The notes: generated by a model from the letters alone, not told the origin. A DNA stretch of 60,789 nucleotides from Lachnospiraceae bacterium UBA3772 (GCA_002371025.1 DFFQ01000213.1:1-60789), one strand, 5' to 3'. Positions 9,701 through 17,477 are shown, counted from the stretch's first letter. Translations and numbers: made by a program.

Positions 9701-11018
9701 GTTGCTGGTAAGTCTCTGGTGCCTTGTGCAGTGTGATGTAAGGCAGCTGGTGTTTAAAAATGTACTGGTAGCAAGAGATATGGAATTCTTTACACTTATG
9801 CTGCTGCCAATACCACTTCTTAAATCAGTTACGGAAGTAATTCATAATAAGTATAAGAAGATGGTGGATTTTGTAGCATTTGGGTCGCTGGCGGTTAATG
9901 CCGTTATAGTGGCGTTTTCGGTTGCGGGTCATGGCACTTTAAGAAATTATCTTTTCCTGATAGACCTTGTAATAATGCTGGCGATGCTGACTCCTGTTTA
10001 TATCTTTATAAAGATATATCTTAGTGACAGGAAAGTATTTAAGAAATTAAAGAGTCTTGTGCTGATTCATACGATAACATATGTTTGCGGTGTGCTTGAA
10101 ATCGTATCTGCATTGTTCCTTGGGGATAAATTCGAAGGAAATTTCCTTGCTGCAGGGGCAATGATTTATGGCATTGGAATATTTGTGGAGATGATAAACA
10201 GACAGAGGATTACTGTATTAGAGAAACAAAAGATTGAGATTCAGGATAGGATAAAGAGTAATTATCTTGCAAATGTAGCAGGGCAGATAAGAACTCCTCT
10301 TAATGCGCTTCTTACTATGGATGAGATGATTCTTAGTGAGACAAGAGAGTCAAGCATTGCAGGATATGCTGAAGAAATAAGGCTTCAGGGACTTAAGCTT
10401 ACGAAGATCATCAATTCTATCATTGAATATTCAAGAGTAAGAGGAAAGGCAGTTGTCTTAGAGGAAAGTGTATTTAGTCACAATGCAAATGGAGATGATG
10501 ACCTTAAAGGAAAGATATTCGATGAAGATAAACTTAAGAAACTAACCAGGCCGCTTATTGAGGAAAAGGAAAATACCGAAGATAATAAGAAAGACGGGCT
10601 GGATAAGAGTGAAAAAGAATCGGATGATATCTCACTTGAGGGATTTGACACTGATACCGTTATGAAAAATCTTAGCGAGTCAAAAGACTTTAATGTGGAA
10701 AAAGGTCTTCGTTATTGTGCCGATGATAAAGATTTTTATGTGGAAGTAATTAAAAGATATATCTATGAAAATAATCTTGATAAGATTGCAGATTTCTTTA
10801 AGGAGAAGGACTGGGAGAATTACAGGATATTAGTTCATGCCCTAAAGGCTTCATCATATACCATCGGTGCAGATGAGATGGGGGATAAAGCTAAGGAGAT
10901 AGAAATTTTCGTTAAAGACGGAAATATAGAAGCGGCTGAAAAGGGCCATGAGAAGATGATGGAAGAGTTTGATTCATTTATAAGCAGGCTTAAAGATTAT
11001 ACTGGCTTAACAAAATGA
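6756..11018 (+). CDS. Giant hybrid histidine kinase: 7TM sensor, HisKA, HATPase, receiver, second 7TM sensor, degenerate HisKA, Hpt
   Basis: About 1420 residues. In order: membrane sensor of about seven helices (15-250); coiled linker; HisKA with MSHEIRTP (His about 305); HATPase with GTGLGLNI; receiver (about 560-680) with VVDDVEMN and the acceptor in FLDDMMPEVDG; a transmembrane helix near 753; an extracytoplasmic region; a second polytopic block resembling 7TMR-DISM sensors; a HisKA-like segment near 1168 reading NVAGQIRTPLNA, where Gln replaces the phospho-His; and a C-terminal Hpt with HALKASS (His about 1361). A full His-Asp-His relay is present, but no output domain. The ATG at 6756 follows AGGGG; an upstream TTG at 6729 is less likely. 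It is monocistronic. Confidence 0.9.
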   Translation: MDNRKENGRRYRPIVHILIILIFLASGVMLGYILKSYAGDKISPERVCDALIFFFGVFFWVLHIIRKISKSGSRGMEYISVACIVMALYFFLENDIVSVYKGNELTTTAVIALVNIIVSAFFTIYYYNKFSKVFRYGFLIPAVIEIINAIIYTLIYIFEFVPLWVAADFSRLVLVITLVIMGVKIGLNARSKKEQNYRYTMIMDISGLIVFAYTTMSDVISNITLSPSGFNALSRYGATFFVLISFLGHIREIIIENRGLESENERLLKQTIENERRLLEEARSEKEKAEADNVAKSLFLANMSHEIRTPINAILGMNTMIRREAESSEVKEYADNVDTAAHSLLSLINDILDFSKIESGKMDIVPTKYKLYDLVKEVFIMSKERADNKDIRLELVNDPNLPAELYGDEVRIREILMNLLSNAIKYTNEGTVTLRLSMLEIRDPDIWFIVEVEDTGSGIRQENLAKIFDSFKRVDEKKNKNIEGTGLGLNITKNIVEMMGGTIDVASEYEVGSVFRVEIPQTIVSSKKVGNMTEKMEEESSELKRVSDIYRSRVFAPNARVLVVDDVEMNIRVFKALLKNSGMQIDSTTKGAEAIDLIRENHYDIIFLDDMMPEVDGKDVLAKIKKLSKDENFINKDTAVVMLTANAVAGARENYLSMGFDEYLPKPIKDSDLEDMIIKLLPSDKTENTRVLYGTEVRHKKGEFAKGKITEVLNEDTEVLRRSYDEEDNGIEGIDGKVGKAVKDTFRKKKRNLRMVFYGIGYSFFGLILFAFFISNYGKPYTRFGLDNNNYVVMTDGWTISSNGQTMKNAQIPNKLQDIGADKDVVITNKIPETVKSDVNEDNKIDILSDPDTYQLFIYSKGQDIKVLLDGEEIYNYKYQEDSLFNADFAPNIWIPVNVPRDAEGKTVEIHYHMSRNESSKISRVIYGDRLSIAKMIIKDNMFLIFSLFVMMVMAIGCIVYYMANNLKKEDGKGFIYIAISMLLVSLWCLVQCDVRQLVFKNVLVARDMEFFTLMLLPIPLLKSVTEVIHNKYKKMVDFVAFGSLAVNAVIVAFSVAGHGTLRNYLFLIDLVIMLAMLTPVYIFIKIYLSDRKVFKKLKSLVLIHTITYVCGVLEIVSALFLGDKFEGNFLAAGAMIYGIGIFVEMINRQRITVLEKQKIEIQDRIKSNYLANVAGQIRTPLNALLTMDEMILSETRESSIAGYAEEIRLQGLKLTKIINSIIEYSRVRGKAVVLEESVFSHNANGDDDLKGKIFDEDKLKKLTRPLIEEKENTEDNKKDGLDKSEKESDDISLEGFDTDTVMKNLSESKDFNVEKGLRYCADDKDFYVEVIKRYIYENNLDKIADFFKEKDWENYRILVHALKASSYTIGADEMGDKAKEIEIFVKDGNIEAAEKGHEKMMEEFDSFISRLKDYTGLTK

Positions 11019-11038
11019 ACAATAAAACAGGGATGAAG

Positions 11039-11119
11039 TGTAAAATTTTCGCTAATCCGCAGAAATTGATGTAAAATTTTAATTCATCTATTGCATAATA
11101 AAAAATCCTATAGTATAGT
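11039..11119 (+). promoter_or_regulatory. Promoter of the liv operon with upstream direct repeats
   Basis: A sigma-A-type promoter is visible: TTGCAT at 11091-11096, a 17-bp spacer and TATAGT at 11114-11119. Upstream lie two identical 11-bp copies of TGTAAAATTTT at 11039-11049 and 11070-11080, exactly 31 bp apart. They sit where an activator or nutrient regulator would bind. An inverted, imperfect version (GATTTTTACA) occurs at 11135-11144, between the -10 box and the start codon. The regulator is not identified. Confidence 0.55.
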
Positions 11120-11164
11120 AATGAAATCGTAAAAGATTTTTACACTATAAAAGGAGTGATTAAA

Positions 11165-12364
11165 ATGAAGATGAAGAAGGTAGCAGGACTTGTTCTTGCA
11201 ACAGCAATGACAGCATCACTTTTTGCAGGATGCGCTAACTCAGATCAGAACAAAAATGCATCATCTAACGCAGCTAATACAGCTGAACCAGCAAGTGGTG
11301 AACTTGTATGGAAGATCGGTGCTATCGGACCTCTCACAGGTGCAGGTGCAAACTATGGTAATGCGGTATGTGACGCAGCCGAACTTGCTATTAATGAGAT
11401 AAATGAAGCAGGCGGTATCAATGGTTATAAGATAGCTTATAAGAAGGAAGATGATGAGCTTGATAATGAGAAGTCAGTTAATGCTTACAATGCACTTAAG
11501 GACTGGGGCATGCAGATCCTTGTGGGACCTACAACATCTGATTGTACAATAGCTGTATCTGAATTAACAAAGGCAGATAATGTCTTCCAGATCACACCAT
11601 CAGGATCAGCAGTGGAATGCACAAAGTATGACAATGTATTCCGTGTATGTTTCGCAGATCCAGCTCAGGGTGCTAAATCAGCTGAATATATCGGAACACA
11701 TAACCTTGCTAAGAAGGTTGGTATCATTTATGACAGTTCAACAACTTATTCAAGTGGTATTGAACAGTCTTTCGTAGAAGAAGCTAAGAATCAGGGCGTT
11801 GAAGTTGTTGCAGCAGAGGCTTTCACAGCTGATACAAAGACTGATTTCACAGCTCAGCTTCAGAAGATGAAGGATTCAGGTGCTGAACTTGTATTCCTTC
11901 CAATTTACTATACAGAAGCAGCTACAATTCTTACTCAGGCTTCATCAATGGGACTTTCAGTTAAGTGGTTTGGATGTGATGGTCTCGATGGTATGCTTGA
12001 TATGGATAATTTTGATGCAAGCCTTGCAGAAGGCGTAATGCTTCTTACACCATTTGCAGCAGATGCAACAGATGATCTTACAACTAAATTCGTTTCTTCA
12101 TATAAGGAAGCTTATAAGGTAACACCTAATCAGTTTGCAGCCGATTCATATGATGCGGTATATGCACTTAAGGCTACATTAGAGAAGGCTAATCTTACAC
12201 CAGATGCTTCAACAGCCGATATTACAGCTGCTCTTAAAGCTAATATGACAGAGATCGAACTGGCAGGTCTTACAGGTAATATTAAGTGGACAGCAGATGG
12301 AGAACCAGATAAGAATCCTAAAGCTGTTGAGATAAAGAACGGTACTTACGTTTCAATGGAGTAG
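11165..12364 (+). CDS. livJ: Branched-chain amino-acid ABC transporter substrate-binding lipoprotein (LivJ-like)
   Basis: About 399 residues with a lipoprotein signal peptide (lipobox FAGC, Cys23) and a periplasmic-binding-protein type I fold: WKIGAIGPLTGAGANYGNAV at the start of the mature domain, ELAINEINEAGGINGYKI, and LVGPTTSDCTIAV. These are typical of Leu/Ile/Val binding proteins. ATG 11165 sits eight bases behind AAGGAG; the GTG at 11156 overlaps that site and is rejected. The first gene of liv; a stem-loop downstream probably keeps it more abundant than the membrane genes. Confidence 0.93.
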   Translation: MKMKKVAGLVLATAMTASLFAGCANSDQNKNASSNAANTAEPASGELVWKIGAIGPLTGAGANYGNAVCDAAELAINEINEAGGINGYKIAYKKEDDELDNEKSVNAYNALKDWGMQILVGPTTSDCTIAVSELTKADNVFQITPSGSAVECTKYDNVFRVCFADPAQGAKSAEYIGTHNLAKKVGIIYDSSTTYSSGIEQSFVEEAKNQGVEVVAAEAFTADTKTDFTAQLQKMKDSGAELVFLPIYYTEAATILTQASSMGLSVKWFGCDGLDGMLDMDNFDASLAEGVMLLTPFAADATDDLTTKFVSSYKEAYKVTPNQFAADSYDAVYALKATLEKANLTPDASTADITAALKANMTEIELAGLTGNIKWTADGEPDKNPKAVEIKNGTYVSME

Positions 12365-12381
12365 ATCCATAATATTTACTT

Positions 12382-12411
12382 AAACTCCCGCATAGTAATA
12401 TGCGGGAGTTT
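12382..12411 (+). terminator. Intercistronic stem-loop between livJ and livH
   Basis: A perfect 13-bp stem (12382-12394 with 12399-12411) and a 4-base loop. There is no good T-run after it, so it more likely stabilises the livJ message 3' end or attenuates read-through into livHMGF than terminates fully. Confidence 0.75.
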
Positions 12412-12492
12412 GTGCTATAAATATATTTGTATGAAGCGGGTTTTACATGAAAAATTCTGCTAAATAACTAAAATGATGAGGGAGTTTAAGGT

Positions 12493-13380
12493 ATGGTCAG
12501 TTTTATAACTAATCTGATTAATGGATTAAGCCTTGGAAGTATTTATGCTCTTATAGCAATCGGATATACCATGGTATATGGAATTGCGAAGATGCTTAAT
12601 TTTGCCCATGGTGATATCATCATGGTTGGAGCATATATTGCTTTCACATTAATAACAACATTAAAGTTACCTATAGCTTGGGGCATAGTAGCGGCAATAG
12701 CAGGATGCCTGCTCTTAGGTATTACAGTAGAAAAGGTAGCATATAAGCCTCTTAGAAAAGCAGGATCACCTTTAGCGGTACTTATTACAGCCATCGGTGT
12801 AAGTTATTTTCTTCAGAATGCAGCACTTCTTATATTTGGAGCGGATCCTAAAATGTTCTCAAGTGTAGTGCCATCTTCAATAAGAACAATTAATATAGGA
12901 AAATTTACAATACCGGGAACTACAGTTATCAGTATTGTTATCAGTATCCTCCTTGTTCTTTTCCTTCAGTTTTTTATTAATAAAACAAAACCGGGTCAGG
13001 CAATGCAGGCTGTGGCTCAGGATAAAGATGCAGCATCTCTTATGGGAATCAGCGTAAATGGAATCATATCTCTTACATTTGCTATAGGTTCAGCTATGGC
13101 AGGTGTTGCAGGTGTACTTCTTTGCTCAGCTTATCCTACACTTTATCCATATACAGGAGCTATGCCTGGTATAAAAGCCTTTGTTGCAGCGGTTCTTGGT
13201 GGTATCGGATCAGTTCCGGGAGCTATGATAGGCGGTCTATTACTTGGAATAATAGAAAACTTAAGTAAGACTTACATATCATCACAGCTTTCAGATGCCA
13301 TAGTTTTCAGCGTACTTATCATCGTTCTTTTAGTTAAACCAACAGGCCTTATGGGTAAGGTCGTTCAGGAAAAGGTTTAG
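12493..13380 (+). CDS. livH: Branched-chain amino-acid ABC transporter permease LivH
   Basis: A 295-residue polytopic permease. It has the N-terminal signature INGLSLGSIYALIAIGYTMV, FAHGDIIMVGAY, and the EAA-like loop GALLGSVPGAM-type segment (VLGGIGSVPGAMIGG). About eight membrane helices. It pairs with LivM to form the translocation pore. GAGGGAG precedes ATG 12493. The 12-bp gap to livM shows co-transcription. Confidence 0.95.
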   Translation: MVSFITNLINGLSLGSIYALIAIGYTMVYGIAKMLNFAHGDIIMVGAYIAFTLITTLKLPIAWGIVAAIAGCLLLGITVEKVAYKPLRKAGSPLAVLITAIGVSYFLQNAALLIFGADPKMFSSVVPSSIRTINIGKFTIPGTTVISIVISILLVLFLQFFINKTKPGQAMQAVAQDKDAASLMGISVNGIISLTFAIGSAMAGVAGVLLCSAYPTLYPYTGAMPGIKAFVAAVLGGIGSVPGAMIGGLLLGIIENLSKTYISSQLSDAIVFSVLIIVLLVKPTGLMGKVVQEKV

Positions 13381-13391
13381 GAGGTGGTAAG

Positions 13392-14444
13392 ATGGCTAAA
13401 ATACTTAAAAATAAAACGACAAAGAATAATCTTATTACGATCCTTGGTCTTATAGTTATCTATGTGGCAGTGATGATCTGTAACGGTGCAGGCCTTATAA
13501 ATAACCATATTGGCGGCCTTCTGGTTCCATTTTGTGTTTATTCAACTATGGCTGTATCTCTTAATATTATAGTCGGCATTTTAGGAGATCTTTCTTTAGG
13601 CCACGCAGGATTTATGTGCATTGGTGCATTTTCATCGGCTTATTTTTCTAAGGCTATGGCAGATGCACTTCCAATGGTTCCAAGATTTATCATTGCAGTA
13701 GTTATCGGAGCGCTTGCGGCGGCTTTATTTGGATTTCTTATTGGTATTCCGGTATTAAGACTTCACGGTGACTATCTTGCCATAGTAACTCTTGCTTTTG
13801 GCGAGATCATTAAAAATATAATAAATGCCCTTTATATCGGACATACTGAAAGCGGCAGCTTTATGATGACTGTAGATATTTCAAAATCATCAGAGATAAA
13901 GGATAAGATGTTAAATGGTCCTCAGGGAATCACGGGAATTCCTGTTTCGGCTACATTTACATCGGGATTTATAATCCTTCTTTTAGCAGTTATAGTTACA
14001 CTTAATCTTACAAATTCAAGAAGTGGAAGAGCCATAATGTCTATAAGAGATAATCGTATCGCTTCTGAATCTTTAGGTATAAATGTAACAAAATATAAGA
14101 TGCTGGCATTTACAATTTCAGCGGCTATAGCTGGATGTGCAGGTGCGCTTTATGCTCATAATTCAACAATCCTTCAGGCTAAGTCTGAGAGATTCGGTTA
14201 TAACATGTCAATCATGATCCTTGTATATGTAGTACTTGGTGGAATCGGATCAACAAGAGGTTCTATCATTGCTGCTGTTGTGCTTACTCTTATTCCGGAA
14301 GTTCTTAGATTTATTGGTAATTACAGAATGCTTATCTATGCAGTCATAATGATCGCTATGATGATCATCAACTGGAATCCAAAATCAAGAGCTTTTATAG
14401 AAAAGCACAATCCATTTAAGAAAAAAGAAAAGGGGGTTGAATAA
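13392..14444 (+). CDS. livM: Branched-chain amino-acid ABC transporter permease LivM
   Basis: A 350-residue permease with about nine hydrophobic segments. It carries the LivM signatures LSLGHAGFMCIGAFSSAY, RLHGDYLAIVTLAFGEI, SIRDNRIASESLGI and VLGGIGSTRGSI. A strong AGGAGG lies ahead of ATG 13392. The C-terminal tail is basic and cytoplasmic. Its 3' end abuts livG. Together with LivH it forms the membrane channel for Leu, Ile and Val import. Confidence 0.95.
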   Translation: MAKILKNKTTKNNLITILGLIVIYVAVMICNGAGLINNHIGGLLVPFCVYSTMAVSLNIIVGILGDLSLGHAGFMCIGAFSSAYFSKAMADALPMVPRFIIAVVIGALAAALFGFLIGIPVLRLHGDYLAIVTLAFGEIIKNIINALYIGHTESGSFMMTVDISKSSEIKDKMLNGPQGITGIPVSATFTSGFIILLLAVIVTLNLTNSRSGRAIMSIRDNRIASESLGINVTKYKMLAFTISAAIAGCAGALYAHNSTILQAKSERFGYNMSIMILVYVVLGGIGSTRGSIIAAVVLTLIPEVLRFIGNYRMLIYAVIMIAMMIINWNPKSRAFIEKHNPFKKKEKGVE

Positions 14445-14445
14445 T

Positions 14446-15204
14446 ATGGCACTCCTTGAAGTTTCAAATCTTTCAATACAGTTCGGGGGACTTAGGGCTG
14501 TAGATGATTTTGACCTTTGTATAGAAAAAGGCCAGCTTTATGGCTTAATCGGACCAAATGGTGCAGGTAAGACAACAGTATTTAACCTTCTTACAGGTGA
14601 ATATAAACCAACAGAAGGACTTATTAAGCTGGACGGAAATGATATCACAGGAAAAAGTACTATAGAGATAAACCGTTCAGGGATAGCAAGAACATTTCAG
14701 AATATAAGGCTGTTTTCGCAGCTTTCAGTTCTTGATAATGTAAAAATCGGTCTTCACAATCAGTTTAAATACAGCACTTTAGCGGGAATCCTCCGCCTGC
14801 CTTCATATTTTAAGACAGAGAAGGCTATGGATGAAAAGGCTATGGAGCTGCTTTCGGTATTTGGGTTAGATAAAGAGGCTGATACTGTTGCAAGTAATCT
14901 TCCATATGGTAAGCAGAGAAAGTTAGAGATCGCTAGAGCTATGGCAACCAATCCTAAGCTGCTTCTTCTGGATGAGCCCGCAGCAGGTATGAATCCAAAT
15001 GAAACAGAAGATCTGATGAAAAATATCAGCTACATCAGAAAGAATTATGGTATGACGATCCTTCTTATCGAGCATGATATGAAACTCGTATCAGGTATCT
15101 GCGAAAAACTTACAGTCCTTAATTTTGGACGGGTTCTTGCAGAAGGAGAGACTAAAGATGTATTGTCGGATCCGGAAGTAATAAAAGCATATCTTGGAGA
15201 ATAA
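14446..15204 (+). CDS. livG: Branched-chain amino-acid ABC transporter ATP-binding protein LivG
   Basis: About 252 residues. Walker A GPNGAGKTT, a LivG-specific TFQNIRLFSQLSVLDNV segment, a degenerate signature LPYGKQRKLEIARA, Walker B LLLLDEPAAGMNP and the H-loop LLIEHDM. ATG 14446 follows an AAGGGGG ribosome site; an in-frame TTG at 14437 overlaps the livM stop and is less likely. LivG and LivF form the heterodimeric motor of the transporter. Confidence 0.95.
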   Translation: MALLEVSNLSIQFGGLRAVDDFDLCIEKGQLYGLIGPNGAGKTTVFNLLTGEYKPTEGLIKLDGNDITGKSTIEINRSGIARTFQNIRLFSQLSVLDNVKIGLHNQFKYSTLAGILRLPSYFKTEKAMDEKAMELLSVFGLDKEADTVASNLPYGKQRKLEIARAMATNPKLLLLDEPAAGMNPNETEDLMKNISYIRKNYGMTILLIEHDMKLVSGICEKLTVLNFGRVLAEGETKDVLSDPEVIKAYLGE

Positions 15205-15216
15205 GAGAGGGAGCAT

Positions 15217-15930
15217 ATGTCAGAATTATTAAAAGTAGAAAATCTGCAAGTTAATTATGGTGTTATCCCTGCCCTTAAAGGAATAAACTTCACTGTAAAT
15301 CAGGGAGAAGTAGTGGCTCTTATCGGTGCAAATGGCGCTGGTAAGACAACAACTCTTCATACAGTAACTGGACTTGTAGAAAAAAAAGGCGGCACGGTAA
15401 CATTTGATGGTAAGGATATTACAAATGTGCCAGCTCATAAATTGGTTAAATTGGGTATCGCCCATGTTCCAGAAGGTCGTCGTGTATTTCCGGAACTTAC
15501 TGTTTATCAGAATCTTCTTCTTGGAGCTTATACAAGAAAAGATTCAAAGGAAAAACAGGATACATTAGAGGAAATCTATGAGAGATTCCCTAGACTTAAA
15601 GAACGTCTTAATCAGTTTGCAGGAACTCTTTCAGGTGGTGAACAGCAGATGCTTGCTATGGGGCGCGCCCTTATGTCAAAGCCTAAGATGATCCTTATGG
15701 ATGAGCCATCTATGGGACTTTCTCCTATCTTTGTTAATGAGATTTTTGATATAATAGAAAGTGTATCAAAGGCAGGAACTACAGTTCTTTTAGTAGAGCA
15801 GAATGCAAACAAAGCTCTTGCCATAGCTGACAGGGCTTACGTTCTTGAAACAGGAGCCATCACTATGGAAGGAAAGGCATCTGATCTTCTGACAGATGAC
15901 AGGATACGTAAAGCTTATCTTGGAGAATAA
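15217..15930 (+). CDS. livF: Branched-chain amino-acid ABC transporter ATP-binding protein LivF
   Basis: A 237-residue ATPase with Walker A GANGAGKTT, LivF-type IAHVPEGRRVFPELTVYQNL, signature LSGGEQQMLAMGRAL, Walker B MILMDEPSMGLSP and H-loop-region LLVEQNA. AGAGGGAG precedes ATG 15217. It is the last liv gene. Ninety-two bases with no clear terminator separate it from the cytidylate-kinase-like gene, so read-through is possible. Confidence 0.95.
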   Translation: MSELLKVENLQVNYGVIPALKGINFTVNQGEVVALIGANGAGKTTTLHTVTGLVEKKGGTVTFDGKDITNVPAHKLVKLGIAHVPEGRRVFPELTVYQNLLLGAYTRKDSKEKQDTLEEIYERFPRLKERLNQFAGTLSGGEQQMLAMGRALMSKPKMILMDEPSMGLSPIFVNEIFDIIESVSKAGTTVLLVEQNANKALAIADRAYVLETGAITMEGKASDLLTDDRIRKAYLGE

Positions 15931-16022
15931 AGAACTGGATGGAATAATGAGGTTAGAAACTGATACGTTAATTCCGTGGAATAAAGAAATCAGATACTAA
16001 CAAAAAGAATAGGGGGCTATAT

Positions 16023-16673
16023 ATGAATCAGAAGATTACAATAGCGATCAATAGAGAATATGGATCCGGCGGACGTACAATAGGTGAGATGATCGCAAAA
16101 GAGCTGGGAATTCATTATTATGATAAGGAATTGGTAAAGCTTGCGGCTGAGGATTCAGGTATAAATGAAGCTTTATTTAATAAAGCTTTATCAGAATTTA
16201 AAGGAACACCGATTTTTTCTCTGGGACATGACATTTATGATGGAAAGGTCCTTTCACCAAATGATAAGGATTATACATCACCTGAGAATCTCTTTGCCTG
16301 CCAGGCAAAGGTTATAAGAGACCTTTCAGAAAGGGAATCATGCGTTGTTGTAGGCCATGGAGCCTGTCACGCCCTAAAGGACAGAAGCAATGTGGTCCGT
16401 GTATTTGTCCATGCGCCGGATGATTTCCTCTTAAAACAGGCGCGTCTCAGACTTTCCATGTCAGATAAGGAATTGGAAAAGTACGTGGAAAAAGAGAATA
16501 AGAGACGTTCAGAGTACTTTTATTATTACACAGGAGAGAAGTGGGATGATGCCCATAATTATGATCTTTGCCTTGAGTCTTCAAAGCTGGGATTTGAAAA
16601 ATGCTGTGAGATAATAAAAGGATATATGAAGGTAAGATTCGACGGACTGGATTTTGAAACAGGGGAGTTCTAA
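16023..16673 (+). CDS. Cytidylate-kinase-like protein (Cytidylate_kin2 type)
   Basis: A 216-residue protein. The N-terminus (AINREYGSGGRTIGEMIAKEL, then LGIHYYDKEL) carries the family's glycine loop, and VVVGHGACHAL and CLESSKLGFEKC match later family blocks. It resembles the TRAP-linked protein at 6044 but keeps GSGG. AGGGGG precedes ATG 16023. It closes the liv gene run and is followed directly by the structured repeat at 16674. Phosphoryl transfer to a nucleotide or a related molecule is likely, but cytidylate itself may not be the substrate. Confidence 0.85.
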   Translation: MNQKITIAINREYGSGGRTIGEMIAKELGIHYYDKELVKLAAEDSGINEALFNKALSEFKGTPIFSLGHDIYDGKVLSPNDKDYTSPENLFACQAKVIRDLSERESCVVVGHGACHALKDRSNVVRVFVHAPDDFLLKQARLRLSMSDKELEKYVEKENKRRSEYFYYYTGEKWDDAHNYDLCLESSKLGFEKCCEIIKGYMKVRFDGLDFETGEF

Positions 16674-16866
16674 CGGACGCCAAAATAGACAACCGGACGC
16701 CAAAATATAAAGACATTCAAGCAATCCCTCCAGCGGGCTAAAACATGCCCTTTGGAGGGATTCTTTCATGTCTTTTATTATATTTTGGCTGGGGATGGCT
16801 GCTTTTTATATGATGCTTCGTTAATTATTTTGGCGTTCGGTAGCCGTCTATTATATTTTGGATGGA
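16674..16866 (+). repeat. Structured repeat element, copy A (3' of the cytidylate-kinase-like gene)
   Basis: It starts at the base after a stop codon. It holds two direct copies of CGGACGCCAAAATA (16674 and 16693), then a long imperfect hairpin (16710-16776) whose inner stem AATCCCTCC pairs with GGAGGGATT, then TCTTTTATTATATTTTGG, and an inverted, diverged copy of the first motif at 16828-16857. Copy B at 33003-33118, read on the minus strand, aligns over about 120 bases. Between the copies some stem pairs change on both sides (AT/AT to GC/GC in the outer stem, C-G to T-A in the inner stem). It may be a terminator, a REP/MITE-like unit, or both. Confidence 0.8.
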
Positions 16867-17113
16867 TATGGCTAATTTATTTAGTGTCCGAAATTAAATT
16901 ACTAGAAAATGCGGAAATACGCAAAAAATAGTAATAAGAACATTGACAATGATAATTGTGCAATATGCAAAAAAAAGTTTGTTAGATATGTAGAAAGTGA
17001 TTAAATTATATTAATTTTAAAGTTTGACAGTATTAATATCTGATTTGTTCGAAAGTTGTTCCCAATGGGAACTAATAATTTTTTGTCATAATGGTAACGT
17101 TTTCATGACAAAA
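16867..17113 (+). promoter_or_regulatory. Leader and control region of the WXG100 gene
   Basis: This stretch has no gene. It is AT-rich and contains TTGACA-like boxes at 16943 and 17024, neither with a convincing -10 box. A perfect inverted repeat GTTCCCAATGGGAAC lies at 17058-17072. A second one, TTTTGTCAT (17081-17089) with ATGACAAAA (17105-17113), encloses a 15-base loop and ends 8 bases before the AAGGAGG ribosome site at 17122-17128. The first looks like an operator, the second like a message-stabilising or regulatory hairpin. Confidence 0.45.
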
Positions 17114-17140
17114 GGAAAACCAAGGAGGATTTTGAAAGGT

Positions 17141-17431
17141 ATGGGACAGATTAGAATTTCACCAGATGAAATGCGTGGAAGGGCATCAGAGTACAGAGCT
17201 GAAGGAGAGAAGTTAGAAGATATCATTGTAACAATGGCTAACTTACTTGAGAACCTTCAGGGTGAATGGGAAGGTGCTGCCAGTGAATCGTATGCAGCAC
17301 GTTATACAGAACTTGAACCTGGATTCAAACAAGCAAGAGAACTTGTAGAAGAAATCGCTGTAGCACTTGAAGATGTAGCAACTAAGATGGAAGAGACAGA
17401 TAATAGTATCTCATCAGTTTTCCAGGGCTAA
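17141..17431 (+). CDS. WXG100 family protein (ESAT-6/EsxA-like type VII secretion substrate)
   Basis: A 96-residue, all-helical protein with the WXG turn W43-E44-G45 between two amphipathic helices (about 8-38 and 50-90), exactly the family's length and form. Such proteins dimerise as helical hairpins and are exported by EssC-type ATPases. ATG 17141 is chosen because AAGGAGG lies upstream (spacing a little long, 12) and because the upstream in-frame extension to 17024 is not WXG-like. Its own terminator makes it a separate, probably highly expressed unit at the head of the secretion locus. Confidence 0.93.
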   Translation: MGQIRISPDEMRGRASEYRAEGEKLEDIIVTMANLLENLQGEWEGAASESYAARYTELEPGFKQARELVEEIAVALEDVATKMEETDNSISSVFQG

Positions 17432-17442
17432 TAAGAAATGTA

Positions 17443-17477
17443 AAGTCAAGTGTAGTTAGTTACACTTGACTTTTTTC
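17443..17477 (+). terminator. Strong intrinsic terminator after the WXG100 gene
   Basis: A perfect 12-bp stem (17443-17454 with 17461-17472), a 6-base loop and a run of six T at 17471-17476. It separates the WXG100 unit from the cargo genes. Confidence 0.95.

Noticed and set aside
17024..17140. Longer WXG100 protein starting at 17024
   Set aside because: The extra 39 residues are not WXG-like, have no ribosome site, and cover the two inverted repeats. The AAGGAGG site supports ATG 17141.
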